Of a DNA stretch of 64,000 nucleotides, positions 1 through 8,784 are shown piece by piece. Each line of letters starts with the position of its first letter. Positions within the stretch are counted from its first letter, which is position 1. A program made the translations under genes and the position numbers. The notes below the pieces were generated by a model, which had not been told where the DNA came from, did not search any database, and worked only from the letters and a program-made list of their open reading frames with translations. The stretch lies in assembly GCA_017646335.1 (NCBI GenBank), contig JAGCMT010000058.1, positions 1 to 64,000 of the forward strand, in the 5' to 3' direction. The DNA is from Burkholderiaceae bacterium (GTDB lineage Bacteria; Pseudomonadota; Gammaproteobacteria; Burkholderiales; Burkholderiaceae_F).

Positions 1-660
1 GCTAACGACCAAGAACACTTCAAGGTCGTGATCGAACAAAACCCGCAAATCCCTGACCGCACCGCTTGCTTGTTGGACGGCGGTAACGATCCCACGCTCG
101 CCATGTACAACTGCGCCAAGCGTTTGGAAAAGGACGGTTGCGACGCCATCCTCATCCCCTGCAACACGGCTCACGCTTTCTTGCCGCGTTTGCTCCGCGG
201 TTTGAAGACCCCGTTCATCGACATGCAACAAACGATGCTCGACCAAATCCAAGCCAAGTACGGTGACAAGGCTCGCGTCGGTTTGATGGCGACGTCCGGT
301 ACGGTCCGCACGGGCATCTACGGTTTGAAGGCTGAAAAGATGGGCATGAAGATGTTCACGCCGGATGCCGAATTCCAAGAACGCGTGATGGCTGCCATCT
401 ATGGTCCTAAGGGTGCCAAGGCCGGTTACACGACGGGCGAATGCTATGACGACCTCTACGCTGCTGCCGAGCACTTGGTCACGAAGTATGACTGCAACGT
501 GTTGATCCTCGGTTGCACGGAACTCCCGTTGATCTTCCACGAATGCGAAGACTTCGCTTGCGGTGGTAAGACCGTTGAGATCGTTGACCCGACGGCTACC
601 TTGGCTCGCAAGGCCGTTGAAGTAGCCATGGCTACGAATAAGGAACGCGGTACGCGTTAA
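1..660 (+). CDS. Aspartate/glutamate racemase family protein (5' truncated by window)
   Basis: The frame is open to base 1, so the true start lies upstream; the GTG at 28 is internal. Members of this PLP-independent family interconvert L and D forms of Asp, Glu or related amino acids using two cysteines. Both are visible in typical settings: PCNTAH in the first half and GCTELP near the C-terminus. The glycine-rich LLDGGNDPT segment also fits. The product is cytoplasmic. The next gene downstream encodes a beta-hydroxyacid dehydrogenase, but a hairpin terminator separates the two. The substrate cannot be read from sequence; aspartate racemase is the likeliest, and hydantoin or maleate-isomerase relatives are less likely. 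Confidence 0.85.
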   Translation, partial: ANDQEHFKVVIEQNPQIPDRTACLLDGGNDPTLAMYNCAKRLEKDGCDAILIPCNTAHAFLPRLLRGLKTPFIDMQQTMLDQIQAKYGDKARVGLMATSGTVRTGIYGLKAEKMGMKMFTPDAEFQERVMAAIYGPKGAKAGYTTGECYDDLYAAAEHLVTKYDCNVLILGCTELPLIFHECEDFACGGKTVEIVDPTATLARKAVEVAMATNKERGTR

Positions 661-670
661 TATCTAAAAG

Positions 671-706
671 AAGCGCTTCGAGATTTTTCTCCAAGCGCTT
701 TTTTCT
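671..706 (+). terminator. Rho-independent terminator after the racemase gene
   Basis: An 8-bp perfect stem (AAGCGCTT at 671-678 and 693-700) is followed directly by a T run. It lies 10 bases after the racemase stop codon and before the next start. Confidence 0.8.
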
Positions 707-732
707 TCACCAAAAAACGAAAGAGATTCACG

Positions 733-1632
733 ATGACGAAGAACTACTTACCGACCACGCCCAAAAAAGTCGCCTTTATCGGCTTGGGCAATATGGGTTT
801 CCCGATGGCCGGCCATCTTTTGCGCGCCGGTCATGACGTGACGGTTTATAACCGTACGACTTCTAAAGCCGAAGAATGGGTAGAAACGTTTGGCGGTCAC
901 ATGGCCATGACGCCGCGTGAAGCCGCTTGCGGTTGCGATGTCGTGTTCACTTGCGTCGGTAACGACAATGACCTTCGTAGCGTCGTGTTGGGCGATGACG
1001 GCATTTTCGCCGGCATGAAGCCCGGTGCCATTTTGTTTGACTGTACGACCGATAGCGCCATGGTTGCTCGTGAATTGGCTGCCGTTGCCAAGGAAAAGGG
1101 CTTACGATTCATCGACGGCCCGGTCTCGGGCGGTCAAGCCGGTGCCGAAAACGGCGTTTTGACCGTGATGTGTGGCGCTGAGCTCGCCGACTTTGAAGAA
1201 GCCCGTGATGTGGCAATGGCATTTGCCGCGGCAGTCACCCGCATCGGTGAAGTCGGTTGCGGTCAATTGGCCAAAATGTGCAACCAAATTTGCATCGCCG
1301 GTATCCTCGAAGCCTTGAGTGAGGCCATCGTCTTCGGTGAAAATGCCGGACTCGACATGCCGCTCGTTCTCGATGTGATCGGTAAGGGTGCCGCTCAAAG
1401 TTGGCAAATGCAAAACCGTGGCAATACCATGGTCAAACGCGAATTCGACTTCGGCTTTGCCGTCGATTGGATGCGCAAAGACCTCGGTCTTTGCTTGGCA
1501 GAAGCCAAGAAGAACGGTTCAAGCTTGCCGCTTGTCGAAATGGTCGATCAGTTCTACGGCGATGTGCAAAAGATGGGCGGTCAACGCTATGACACTTCCA
1601 GCTTGGTTCTTCGCTTGCCGAGCAAGAAGTAA
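733..1632 (+). CDS. NAD(P)-dependent beta-hydroxyacid dehydrogenase (3-hydroxyisobutyrate / tartronate semialdehyde reductase family)
   Basis: At 299 residues it matches the length of GarR/GlxR and 3-hydroxyisobutyrate dehydrogenase. The N-terminal Rossmann fold carries GLGNMG at about residues 17-22. The substrate-binding signature DGPVSGG follows at about 128-134, and the catalytic lysine sits in GQLAKMCNQ at about 177-185. Family members reversibly oxidise short beta-hydroxy acids with NAD(P) in the cytoplasm. The ATG at 733 has a purine-rich AAAGAG just upstream. Monocistronic: hairpin terminators lie on both sides. Which acid is used cannot be decided here. Confidence 0.88.
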   Translation: MTKNYLPTTPKKVAFIGLGNMGFPMAGHLLRAGHDVTVYNRTTSKAEEWVETFGGHMAMTPREAACGCDVVFTCVGNDNDLRSVVLGDDGIFAGMKPGAILFDCTTDSAMVARELAAVAKEKGLRFIDGPVSGGQAGAENGVLTVMCGAELADFEEARDVAMAFAAAVTRIGEVGCGQLAKMCNQICIAGILEALSEAIVFGENAGLDMPLVLDVIGKGAAQSWQMQNRGNTMVKREFDFGFAVDWMRKDLGLCLAEAKKNGSSLPLVEMVDQFYGDVQKMGGQRYDTSSLVLRLPSKK

Positions 1633-1654
1633 GCCTGCTCACACCTAATCTCCA

Positions 1655-1681
1655 GGGCTCGATTGCATTTCGAGCCCTTTT
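1655..1681 (+). terminator. Rho-independent terminator after the dehydrogenase gene
   Basis: GGGCTCG at 1655-1661 pairs with CGAGCCC at 1671-1677, followed by TTTTCC. It ends the dehydrogenase transcript before the feo promoter. Confidence 0.8.
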
Positions 1682-1741
1682 CCTTTGCAATTCAGTATCT
1701 TCCCTCTCTAGTAAAAAAACCTTCAACCAAACGCGCACCTG

Positions 1742-1770
1742 TTGACAAAAACAATAAAAATGAGAATAAT
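1742..1770 (+). promoter_or_regulatory. Predicted sigma-70 promoter of feoAB
   Basis: A perfect -35 TTGACA at 1742-1747 and a near-consensus -10 AATAAT at 1765-1770 are separated by 17 bases. The -10 lies inside the first Fur-box-like palindrome, so a bound repressor would occlude RNA polymerase. Confidence 0.65.
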
Positions 1771-1775
1771 TCTCA
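1761..1775 (+). promoter_or_regulatory. Fur box 1 upstream of feoA
   Basis: TGAGAATAATTCTCA is a perfect 7-1-7 inverted repeat and resembles the core of the Fur operator. It overlaps the predicted feo -10 element. A fur gene is present at 63238-63678. Confidence 0.72.
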
Positions 1776-1783
1776 TCATCTCA

Positions 1784-1798
1784 TGAGAATAATCCTCA
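1784..1798 (+). promoter_or_regulatory. Fur box 2 upstream of feoA
   Basis: TGAGAATAATCCTCA repeats the first box with one mismatch, with an 8-base gap between the two and 14 bases before the feoA start. Tandem sites would allow cooperative Fur binding. Confidence 0.62.
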
Positions 1799-1812
1799 AT
1801 TGCGTTTTAACC

Positions 1813-2061
1813 ATGTCGAACATCTATCGTTTAAGTGAAGCAGCTATCGGCCAAGAGACCCTCGTCGTCGGTTTCGACGATACGGTTTCCGTTCCTGAAG
1901 AATGGAAAGATTGGCTTGAAGAAATCGGTTTTTCTATGGGTGAACCTTGTGTGGTCGTTCATCGTACGCCGACGGGCTTCCCGATGGCCGTTCGCATCGG
2001 CGTTTCTACGTTTGCGCTTCGCAAAGCCGAAGCCGAATGCATCCTCGTTCAAAATAAATAA
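1813..2061 (+). CDS. feoA: Ferrous iron transport protein A (FeoA)
   Basis: An 82-residue SH3-like FeoA protein, a small cytoplasmic partner of the FeoB ferrous-iron permease. The open frame extends back to 1663, but that extension runs through the promoter and both Fur boxes, so the ATG at 1813 (MSNIYRL) is chosen. The conserved FeoA core is visible: L-x-E at the N-terminus, a glycine-bearing central turn (GFSMGEPC), and a C-terminal strand with VRIGVSTFALR. It lies 5 bases upstream of feoB and is surely co-transcribed. Regulation is likely by Fur through the two upstream boxes. Confidence 0.88.
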   Translation: MSNIYRLSEAAIGQETLVVGFDDTVSVPEEWKDWLEEIGFSMGEPCVVVHRTPTGFPMAVRIGVSTFALRKAEAECILVQNK

Positions 2062-2066
2062 CATCC

Positions 2067-3929
2067 ATGGCTACGACTCGTCCTATCCACGTGATTCCTA
2101 CGGGCAAGCTTGTTGCGTTAGTTGGCAACCCCAACTGCGGCAAGACCGCCACGTTCAACGCTTTGACCGGTGCACATCAAAAAGTGGCCAACTATGCCGG
2201 TGTGACCGTTGAAAAAATCGAAGGGGTTTTGAAAGACTCTCCCAAAAAGATTCGTATTCTCGACTTGCCCGGCGCCTATTCTTTGAACCCCCGCTCGCCT
2301 GACGAACGCATCACGGTCGATGTGTTAAAGGGCGTTGCCGCCGGAGAAAAGCGTCCTGACTTAACGGTCTGCGTCTGTGATGCAACCAATCTTCGCCGTT
2401 CGCTTCGCATCGTGATGGCCACGATTCGATTGGGTATCCCGACTGTCGTCGTGTTGAACATGATGGACTTGGCTCGTAAGCTCGGCATCGAAATCGACGT
2501 CGCCAAACTTTCTCAAGAATTGGGCGTTCCCGTGATCGCAACGGCCATCACCCAACGTGAAGGCTTGGATGAACTCCTTGCCCATATCCAAAACGACAGT
2601 GAATGGTCCTCTTGGGTCGCTGCCAAAGAAATTCGCGACGTCGCGGCACCGGTGAAAGCGCAAGTCAACGACATCTTGCACCGCTTGGGTCTCGATCGTG
2701 TCTACAAGGACGAATTTACCGATCGCATCGACGGCGTGGTTTTGCACCCGGTCATGGGCCCGACCATTTTGATGATTGTTTTGTTTGCGCTCTTCCAAGC
2801 CGTTTTCTCGTTAGCCGAATACCCGATGGGCTTGATTGAAGAAGGGTTCGCGATGTTGGGCGAATTCGTTCGCGAATTCTTGCCGGCCGGCTGGGTCCAA
2901 GACTTAATTGTTGATGCCATCATCGGCGGCGTGGGCGGCGTGCTCGTTTTCTTACCGCAATTGTTGATTCTTTTCTTCTTCATCATGCTGATGGAAGAGT
3001 GCGGTTACTTGCCTCGTGCGGCTTACCTTTTGGACCGCATGATGGGTGGCGTCGGTTTGTCCGGTCGCAGTTTCGTGCCGCTTTTGTCCGGTTTTGCTTG
3101 CGCCATTCCGGCTGTGATGGCCGCACGTACGATCAGCGATCCGATCGATCGCTGGGTAACGATTGCCATTGCCCCGCTTTTGACTTGTTCGGCTCGCTTG
3201 CCGGTGTACGCCGTGATGATCTCCGCGTTCATCCCCGAAGGGAACGTCGGCATGTTCAACCTCCAAGGCTTGGTGCTCTTTGCCCTCTACATTTTGGGCA
3301 CGATCGGCGCCTTGGGCGTGGCTTGGTTCTTGAAGCATTTTGTCAAGAACCACGAACACGGTGCACTCATGATGGAATTGCCCGCTTATCACATTCCGCG
3401 CGCCAAGACGTTGGCAATGGGTCTTTGGTTGCGTACCCGCGTCTTTATGGAAAAAGTGGGTGGCATCATCTTGGTCCTGACGGTAGTGATTTGGTTGTTG
3501 ACGACGTACCCGGCTGCTCCTGAAGGCGCAACGGGGCCGGCTATCGAATACAGCTTGGCCGGCATCATCGGTCATGCCATCGAACCGATCTTTGCTCCGA
3601 TCGGCTTTAACTGGCAAATGTGTGTAGCAATGATTCCGGCATTCGGTGCACGTGAAGTGGCCATTTCCGCATTGGGTACGGTCTATGCAGTGGCCGGAGA
3701 ATCTGAAGAAGCCTTGGCTCCGGTGCTTTCCACGCTCTGGACGGTCCCGATGGGTTTGTCGATGTTGGCCTTCTACGTCTTTAGTCCGAGCTGCTTGGCC
3801 ACGCTGGCTGCCATTCGCCGTGAAACGGGCTCTTGGTTGGCCCCGTTCGTTATCTTTGTGGGCTACACCGCCTTGGCTTATCTCTTTGCCTTCGTGGTTT
3901 ATCACTTGGCAATTATGATTGGGCTTTAA
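2067..3929 (+). CDS. feoB: Ferrous iron transporter FeoB
   Basis: Inner-membrane Fe(II) permease of 620 residues. The N-terminal G-protein domain shows G1 GNPNCGKT at residues 20-27, a G2 Thr in NYAGVT, G3 DLPG and G4 NMMD. After a short GDI-like linker come two Gate regions with cysteine or arginine motifs (SGFACAIPA and FGAREVAIS) and multiple hydrophobic spans. It is shorter than the 773-residue E. coli protein, mainly in the linker and C-terminus; no FeoC gene follows. Together with feoA it forms a two-gene Fur-type operon for iron uptake under reducing conditions. Confidence 0.95.
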   Translation: MATTRPIHVIPTGKLVALVGNPNCGKTATFNALTGAHQKVANYAGVTVEKIEGVLKDSPKKIRILDLPGAYSLNPRSPDERITVDVLKGVAAGEKRPDLTVCVCDATNLRRSLRIVMATIRLGIPTVVVLNMMDLARKLGIEIDVAKLSQELGVPVIATAITQREGLDELLAHIQNDSEWSSWVAAKEIRDVAAPVKAQVNDILHRLGLDRVYKDEFTDRIDGVVLHPVMGPTILMIVLFALFQAVFSLAEYPMGLIEEGFAMLGEFVREFLPAGWVQDLIVDAIIGGVGGVLVFLPQLLILFFFIMLMEECGYLPRAAYLLDRMMGGVGLSGRSFVPLLSGFACAIPAVMAARTISDPIDRWVTIAIAPLLTCSARLPVYAVMISAFIPEGNVGMFNLQGLVLFALYILGTIGALGVAWFLKHFVKNHEHGALMMELPAYHIPRAKTLAMGLWLRTRVFMEKVGGIILVLTVVIWLLTTYPAAPEGATGPAIEYSLAGIIGHAIEPIFAPIGFNWQMCVAMIPAFGAREVAISALGTVYAVAGESEEALAPVLSTLWTVPMGLSMLAFYVFSPSCLATLAAIRRETGSWLAPFVIFVGYTALAYLFAFVVYHLAIMIGL

Positions 3930-3951
3930 CCCAAGAAACCAACCCAAACAA

Positions 3952-3985
3952 GCGCCTTTGAGTACGAACTCAAGGGCGTTTTTGT
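3952..3985 (+). terminator. Rho-independent terminator of feoAB
   Basis: An 11-bp stem with one mismatch (CGCCTTTGAGT with ACTCAAGGGCG) and a 4-base loop, followed by TTTTTGTTTG. Confidence 0.8.
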
Positions 3986-4113
3986 TTGTTCTACGATACA
4001 AACCTCAGAAAAACGACAACGTTGTTGGTATTCCCTGACGGTCTATTTTCCTAAACGGACAAAAAACGTTTAAAATTCAAGGTTTCTGATTAATCAAAAG
4101 AAGTTGTAAGTCT

Positions 4114-6192
4114 ATGTCTACGACGGAAACCAAAGAAACGAGCGCTCAAGTTACGAACTTCATTCGTAACATCATCGAAGAAGACCTCGCTCGCAACGCC
4201 AACCAACCGCGTCTCTGGTGCGGTTACCCGGCTCCGTACTCCGAACAAGCCCAAAAGGGCATCCCCGATCCGGCCCGCATTCGTACGCGTTTCCCGCCGG
4301 AACCGAACGGTTATTTGCACATCGGTCACGCCAAGAGCATCTGCTTGAACTTCGGCCTTGCTCGTGACTACGGTGGCTACTGCCACATGCGTTTTGACGA
4401 CACGAACCCCGTCAAGGAAGACCAAGAATACGTTGACTCCATCATGGAAAGCGTCAACTGGTTGGGCTTCGACTGGAAGCAAGAAAAGGAAAACAACCTT
4501 TACTTCGCCAGCGACTATTTCGAATACATGTACCAATTCGCCGAACACTTGGTGAAGACGGGTTACGCATACGTTGACGAACAAACGGCTGAAGAAATGC
4601 ACGCTACGCGCGGCACGTTGACCGAACCGGGTCAAAACAGCCCGTATCGTGATCGTCCGATCGAAGAAAACTTGCGTTTGTTCCACGAAATGCGTGACGG
4701 TAAGCACGCCGAAGGTTCCATGGTGTTGCGCGCCAAGATCGACATGGCTAGCCCCAACATCAACTTGCGTGACCCGGCTATCTACCGTATTCGTTTTGCC
4801 GAACACCACAACACGGGTGACAAGTGGTGCGTCTACCCGATGTACACGTTCGCACACCCGATCGAAGACTCGTTGGAAAACATCACGCACTCCATCTGTA
4901 CGCTTGAATTCGAAAACCAACGCGCTTTCTACGACTGGGCTCTTGAACGCATCATCCCGGCATTGCGCGCTCCGCAATTCGAAGAAGCCAAGGAAGTGAT
5001 TGCCAAGATGGCTCGCGGTGAAGACGACCGCGCATTAGCCTTCGTTCGTGCTGCTTATGACAACCGTGCCAAGCTCGGTCAAAGCGCACCGGAATTGGCC
5101 ATGGCCGAACTCTTTGAGAGCTGGGACAATCAAGAAGGTCCGGAAAAGCTCAAGGGCGTCCGTGTGGCCGCTTTCTGGGCATTGATCCAATCGAGCCCGG
5201 AACACTTCACGCCGCTCATGCAAGCCGCGCTTGACGTCGTTCGTCCGAACTTCTTCTTGCTCTCTCACCAATACGAATTCAACCGCTTGAGCCTCTCTCA
5301 CGTGGTTGTGAGTAAGCGTAAGCTCATCCAATTGGTTAACGAAAAGCTCGTGTCCGGTTGGGACGATCCGCGTATGCCGACGATCTTCGGTATCCGCCGT
5401 CGCGGTTACACGCCGGAGTCCATCCACTTGTTCGTCGAACGTTGCGGCGTGAGCCGTGTCGCCGGCGGTATGATCGATTACTCCGTGCTCGAATCCTGCT
5501 TGCGTGAAGATTTGGAAAACCGCGTTGCTCGCCGCATCGCCGTTGTCCGCCCGTTGAAGCTCATCATCGACAACTATCCGGAAGATCAATCCGAGACGCT
5601 CGTCGCTCCGAACCATCCGCAAAAGCCGGAATGGGGTACGCGTGAAGTTTCCTTCTCTCGCGAACTTTGGATCGATGAAAGCGACTTCGCTGAAGTTCCG
5701 CCGAAGGGCTATCGTCGCTTGACGATCCCGGCTGACGGCTCCGAAGCCAAGCCGGTTCGCTTGCGTTACGGCTATGTCGTCGTCCCGACCTCCATCGAGA
5801 AGGACGAAAACGGTAAGGTTGTTGCCGTTCACTGCAACTACTTGCCGGATACGAAGAGCGGTACGCCGGGCTCTGAATCCGTGAAGACGAAGGCTGCTAT
5901 CCACTGGTTGGATGCCAAGACCGCCGTTAAGACGGAAATGCGCCTCTACGATCGCCTCTTCGCCGTTGCTCAACCCGACGCCGTCGATGCCGACTATCGC
6001 ACGTTGTTGAACCCCAACAGCCTCGAAGTCGTCACGGGTTACGTTGAACCGGCATTGGCTGCCGCCAAGCCCGAAGAAAAGTTCCAATTCGAACGTACGG
6101 GTTACTTCGTCGCTGACCGCGTCGATCACACGGCAGAAGCTCCGGTCTACAACCTCTCCGTGGGCTTGAAGGATTCCTGGTCCAAGAAGTAA
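4114..6192 (+). CDS. glnS: Glutaminyl-tRNA synthetase with a large internal insertion
   Basis: Class I synthetase charging tRNA-Gln in the cytoplasm. The HIGH motif is at about residues 69-72 within FPPEPNGYLHIGH, and the KMSKS-equivalent VSKRKL at about 399-404. At 692 residues it is well above the 554 of E. coli GlnS. Most of the excess is one block, about residues 288-385, between the DWALERIIPAL helix and the QYEFNRL strand; these are nearly contiguous in standard enzymes. The insert is in frame, rich in Ala, Glu and Leu, and uses the same codons as its surroundings. The two-domain anticodon-binding C-terminus follows. Monocistronic, with a strong terminator. No clear Shine-Dalgarno is seen. 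Confidence 0.95.
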   Translation: MSTTETKETSAQVTNFIRNIIEEDLARNANQPRLWCGYPAPYSEQAQKGIPDPARIRTRFPPEPNGYLHIGHAKSICLNFGLARDYGGYCHMRFDDTNPVKEDQEYVDSIMESVNWLGFDWKQEKENNLYFASDYFEYMYQFAEHLVKTGYAYVDEQTAEEMHATRGTLTEPGQNSPYRDRPIEENLRLFHEMRDGKHAEGSMVLRAKIDMASPNINLRDPAIYRIRFAEHHNTGDKWCVYPMYTFAHPIEDSLENITHSICTLEFENQRAFYDWALERIIPALRAPQFEEAKEVIAKMARGEDDRALAFVRAAYDNRAKLGQSAPELAMAELFESWDNQEGPEKLKGVRVAAFWALIQSSPEHFTPLMQAALDVVRPNFFLLSHQYEFNRLSLSHVVVSKRKLIQLVNEKLVSGWDDPRMPTIFGIRRRGYTPESIHLFVERCGVSRVAGGMIDYSVLESCLREDLENRVARRIAVVRPLKLIIDNYPEDQSETLVAPNHPQKPEWGTREVSFSRELWIDESDFAEVPPKGYRRLTIPADGSEAKPVRLRYGYVVVPTSIEKDENGKVVAVHCNYLPDTKSGTPGSESVKTKAAIHWLDAKTAVKTEMRLYDRLFAVAQPDAVDADYRTLLNPNSLEVVTGYVEPALAAAKPEEKFQFERTGYFVADRVDHTAEAPVYNLSVGLKDSWSKK

Positions 6193-6214
6193 TCTTCTGA
6201 CTCGATTCCAATGA

Positions 6215-6246
6215 AAAACGGCAGTTCCCTAAGGACTGCCGTTTTC
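6215..6246. terminator. Bidirectional terminator between glnS and sbcB
   Basis: ACGGCAGT pairs with ACTGCCGT. The stem is flanked by AAAA on the left and TTTT on the right, so it can end both the plus-strand glnS transcript and the minus-strand sbcB transcript. Confidence 0.85.
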
Positions 6247-6261
6247 TATTGCCGAATCGTT

Positions 6262-7728
6262 TTAGTCGTCGAGGGCGTTACTCACACGCTCGCACCAATC
6301 GTACAGCGCTCCGCAAAGCTCTTCAGTTCGCTCGTCGAACTCTTCGACATCGGCCATTGCCTCAATCGCTTCGGCAAACGCTTCAAGCGTCATGGCCCCG
6401 TCGGCACCTTGCATCAATCGTGCATGGCAATAAGCACGCCATTGCTCACGCTCCTCGGACGTCAACGTTTCGGGCCAATTTCGTGCACGGTAGCGGAAAA
6501 GCATCGTCGAGAAACGCTCGTTATCGAATACGGCTCGACCGCTTTGGACCAAACTGGCCAACGCTTCACCACTTTGACGACCGATCCATTGGATCTTTCG
6601 TTGGTCGTTATACGACGCAAAGCCTTCGCCATAGAGCGCTTCATCGATCGGTTGACGCTCAAACTCCTTCTCTTCACCTAACGCCTCGGCCCACAATCCC
6701 ATCAAAGGTTCAAGCATCGGTTGTAAGGCTTCAAAATGCTTCAAAGCGAGGGACTTATCTAGACCGAACTGTGCGGCACGCTCGTCGCGAAGCACTCCTA
6801 ATTTGTGCACCAAGAACGGCGCTTGGTTGATCTTGCAGAGGTAAATCGGCAAACGCTCCACCCCTTGCTCGCGATTTTCTTCCGAGACAAAAAGTCGCTC
6901 TTTGACATCCTCAGGCGTCAATTCCAACAGCATCTTGGGATCGTAAGCCAAGTCCCACATCAAAACGGCATTGGGTTGCGTCGGATGCGTTGCCAAGGGG
7001 GCTACAAGCTTCATAAAGCCGTTTTTAGCGCCAAAGAACATACTGACCCACAAAAGCGGGGTCGTGTTCTTAGCGGCCTCTAAAAGCTTCGTCACGTCCT
7101 TTTTCGTACGGTTTTTAAACGCATAGTCCCAAAGACGCGGTTGCTTGGTTTGAATGAGTTTAGCCAAACCGATCGTGGCATAAACGTCACTTAAGGCATC
7201 GTGAGCCTGGTCGTGCACAAGACCATTCGCCTTCGAGAGGTTCTCAAGCTTAAAGCTCACCTTCCCCTCTTCATTCACGGGCCAATGGATGCCTTCGGGG
7301 CGCAACGCCCAAGTCGCCAGTACCAACGGAAACAGGTCATAACGACCGCACCCGTCTTTCCACTCACGACCGTAGACGTCTTGGAAATTGCGCCAAAACA
7401 TGAAGCGAGAAACTTCATCGTCAAAGCGCATGGAGTTGTAGCCGATACTGATCGTATTTTCTTTGGACATCTCCGCGTTGATACGGCGAGCAAACTGAGC
7501 TTCCGTCACCCCTTTTTCTTCACATTCTTGGGGCAAGATCCCCGTGATTTGAATACTTTGAGGATTCGGCAAATAGTCCATCGACGGGCGGCAATACCAA
7601 CACATCGCCTCACCCAACGGATTCATTTGCTCGTCGGTACGGACGGCAGCAAACTGTGCCGGTCGGTCCTTTGCCGGGCTCAAACCGAACGTTTCATAGT
7701 CGTGCCAAAGAAAAGTCTGTTGCATCAT
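6262..7728 (-). CDS. sbcB: Exodeoxyribonuclease I
   Basis: Single-strand-specific 3'-5' exonuclease of 488 residues (E. coli 475). The DEDDh active site is visible: DYETFG at about residues 10-15, NSMRFDDEVSRF in the middle, and HDALSDV at about 190 carrying the His and final Asp. The remainder matches the SH3-like and helical domains that form the C-shaped ExoI. It acts in mismatch repair excision and in trimming recombination ends. The start is one of two adjacent ATG codons. It follows the DMT permease gene by 27 bases and is probably co-transcribed with it. Confidence 0.93.
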   Translation of the reverse strand: MMQQTFLWHDYETFGLSPAKDRPAQFAAVRTDEQMNPLGEAMCWYCRPSMDYLPNPQSIQITGILPQECEEKGVTEAQFARRINAEMSKENTISIGYNSMRFDDEVSRFMFWRNFQDVYGREWKDGCGRYDLFPLVLATWALRPEGIHWPVNEEGKVSFKLENLSKANGLVHDQAHDALSDVYATIGLAKLIQTKQPRLWDYAFKNRTKKDVTKLLEAAKNTTPLLWVSMFFGAKNGFMKLVAPLATHPTQPNAVLMWDLAYDPKMLLELTPEDVKERLFVSEENREQGVERLPIYLCKINQAPFLVHKLGVLRDERAAQFGLDKSLALKHFEALQPMLEPLMGLWAEALGEEKEFERQPIDEALYGEGFASYNDQRKIQWIGRQSGEALASLVQSGRAVFDNERFSTMLFRYRARNWPETLTSEEREQWRAYCHARLMQGADGAMTLEAFAEAIEAMADVEEFDERTEELCGALYDWCERVSNALDD

Positions 7729-7755
7729 TCAATCCCAGAAAAACTGCTCTTTATC

Positions 7756-8685
7756 TTAACGGAAAGCTCGAAGCGATGCGACCACACCCACCAAAAGCAT
7801 GATCATACCGAGTGTCATCGACCACGTCGGCCAATCGGCACGCCACACGTGTGCGTAGATCACCGAAAAAATCGTTTCAAACACGATCAATTGCCCCCCT
7901 AATGCCGGCGGCAGCTTTTGACTCATGGCGTTCCACAAAGCACCTGCTAACCACGAGCAAGCGACCCCGGCCATCAACATCACCCAGATCATTCGCACGG
8001 GCGTCTCACCCAAAAGACCGACATCGGCAGGTAACAAGGCATTGGCGGCAACAAAATAAGCCACCGTGCTCACCGGTAACACCATCAAGCCTTGTGCTGT
8101 AATCCATGCCTGTGGACTGACGTCACGATGAGCCAACAACCAATCGGCATTACGAATTGGGTACCACGTCCAGAGCAATAGCCCGGCAATACCGGCCAAA
8201 ATCCCTAAGCCAAACGTTTCTGCCGGTGTGTCTTGCTCGTAAACGTAATATTGAAATTCCGTCCAATTGGCAACGACCATCCCCAATAACAAGACGCCCA
8301 ACGGCGGTAAAAGACGCTTCCAAGCCAATCCTTGACCTTGCCGCTTCGCACGCGTATTGGCAATAATGGCAACCAAAACCGGAATCCAAGCCATCATCAT
8401 GCCGGCCAACGGAGGCCCGGAAAAACTCACGCAACTCGACAAGCACCAGTAGTAAACCAAGTGCCCGAAAATAACCAAACGCAACGCCGAGAACCAATCT
8501 TGGCGTGTCAATCTTTTAAGCGTCTTCCATTGAAAGGGCGCAATCACCACACAAACGAGCCCATAGACGAAAAAACGCCCGCAAGCGATCAAGACCGGAT
8601 CGTATTGCGGAAGCATCAACGGGACCAGGTAAATTAATCCCCAAATGGCACAGGCGGCAACGCCTAAGAAAAAACCGTATAACAC
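7756..8685 (-). CDS. EamA/DMT-superfamily permease
   Basis: A 309-residue integral membrane protein with about ten hydrophobic spans in two five-helix halves, as in drug/metabolite transporters. The N-terminal half begins directly with a membrane span (GVAACAIWGLIYL). No substrate-defining motif can be read; family members export amino acids, nucleosides or toxic small molecules. It lies upstream of sbcB on the same strand with a 27-base gap and no terminator. A second DMT gene of the window (46023-46901) is only distantly similar. Confidence 0.8.
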   Translation of the reverse strand: MLYGFFLGVAACAIWGLIYLVPLMLPQYDPVLIACGRFFVYGLVCVVIAPFQWKTLKRLTRQDWFSALRLVIFGHLVYYWCLSSCVSFSGPPLAGMMMAWIPVLVAIIANTRAKRQGQGLAWKRLLPPLGVLLLGMVVANWTEFQYYVYEQDTPAETFGLGILAGIAGLLLWTWYPIRNADWLLAHRDVSPQAWITAQGLMVLPVSTVAYFVAANALLPADVGLLGETPVRMIWVMLMAGVACSWLAGALWNAMSQKLPPALGGQLIVFETIFSVIYAHVWRADWPTWSMTLGMIMLLVGVVASLRAFR

Positions 8686-8730
8686 AAAAACAAAGCCAAA
8701 TTTAATAGTGATGCGATTGTAACAACCGAG

Positions 8731-8768
8731 AAAAAAAGAATCCCACCAAATTACCTTCGGTGGGACTC
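8731..8768 (-). terminator. Rho-independent terminator of ftsH
   Basis: On the minus strand GAGTCCCACC pairs with GGTGGGATTC (one mismatch), followed by a run of seven T residues. It lies just beyond the ftsH stop. Confidence 0.85.
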
Positions 8769-8784
8769 ATTTAAAACCTCAACC

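Noticed and set aside
1663..1812. 50-codon N-terminal extension of FeoA
   Set aside because: It would translate through the promoter and both Fur boxes, and is not seen in FeoA proteins; the ATG at 1813 is used.
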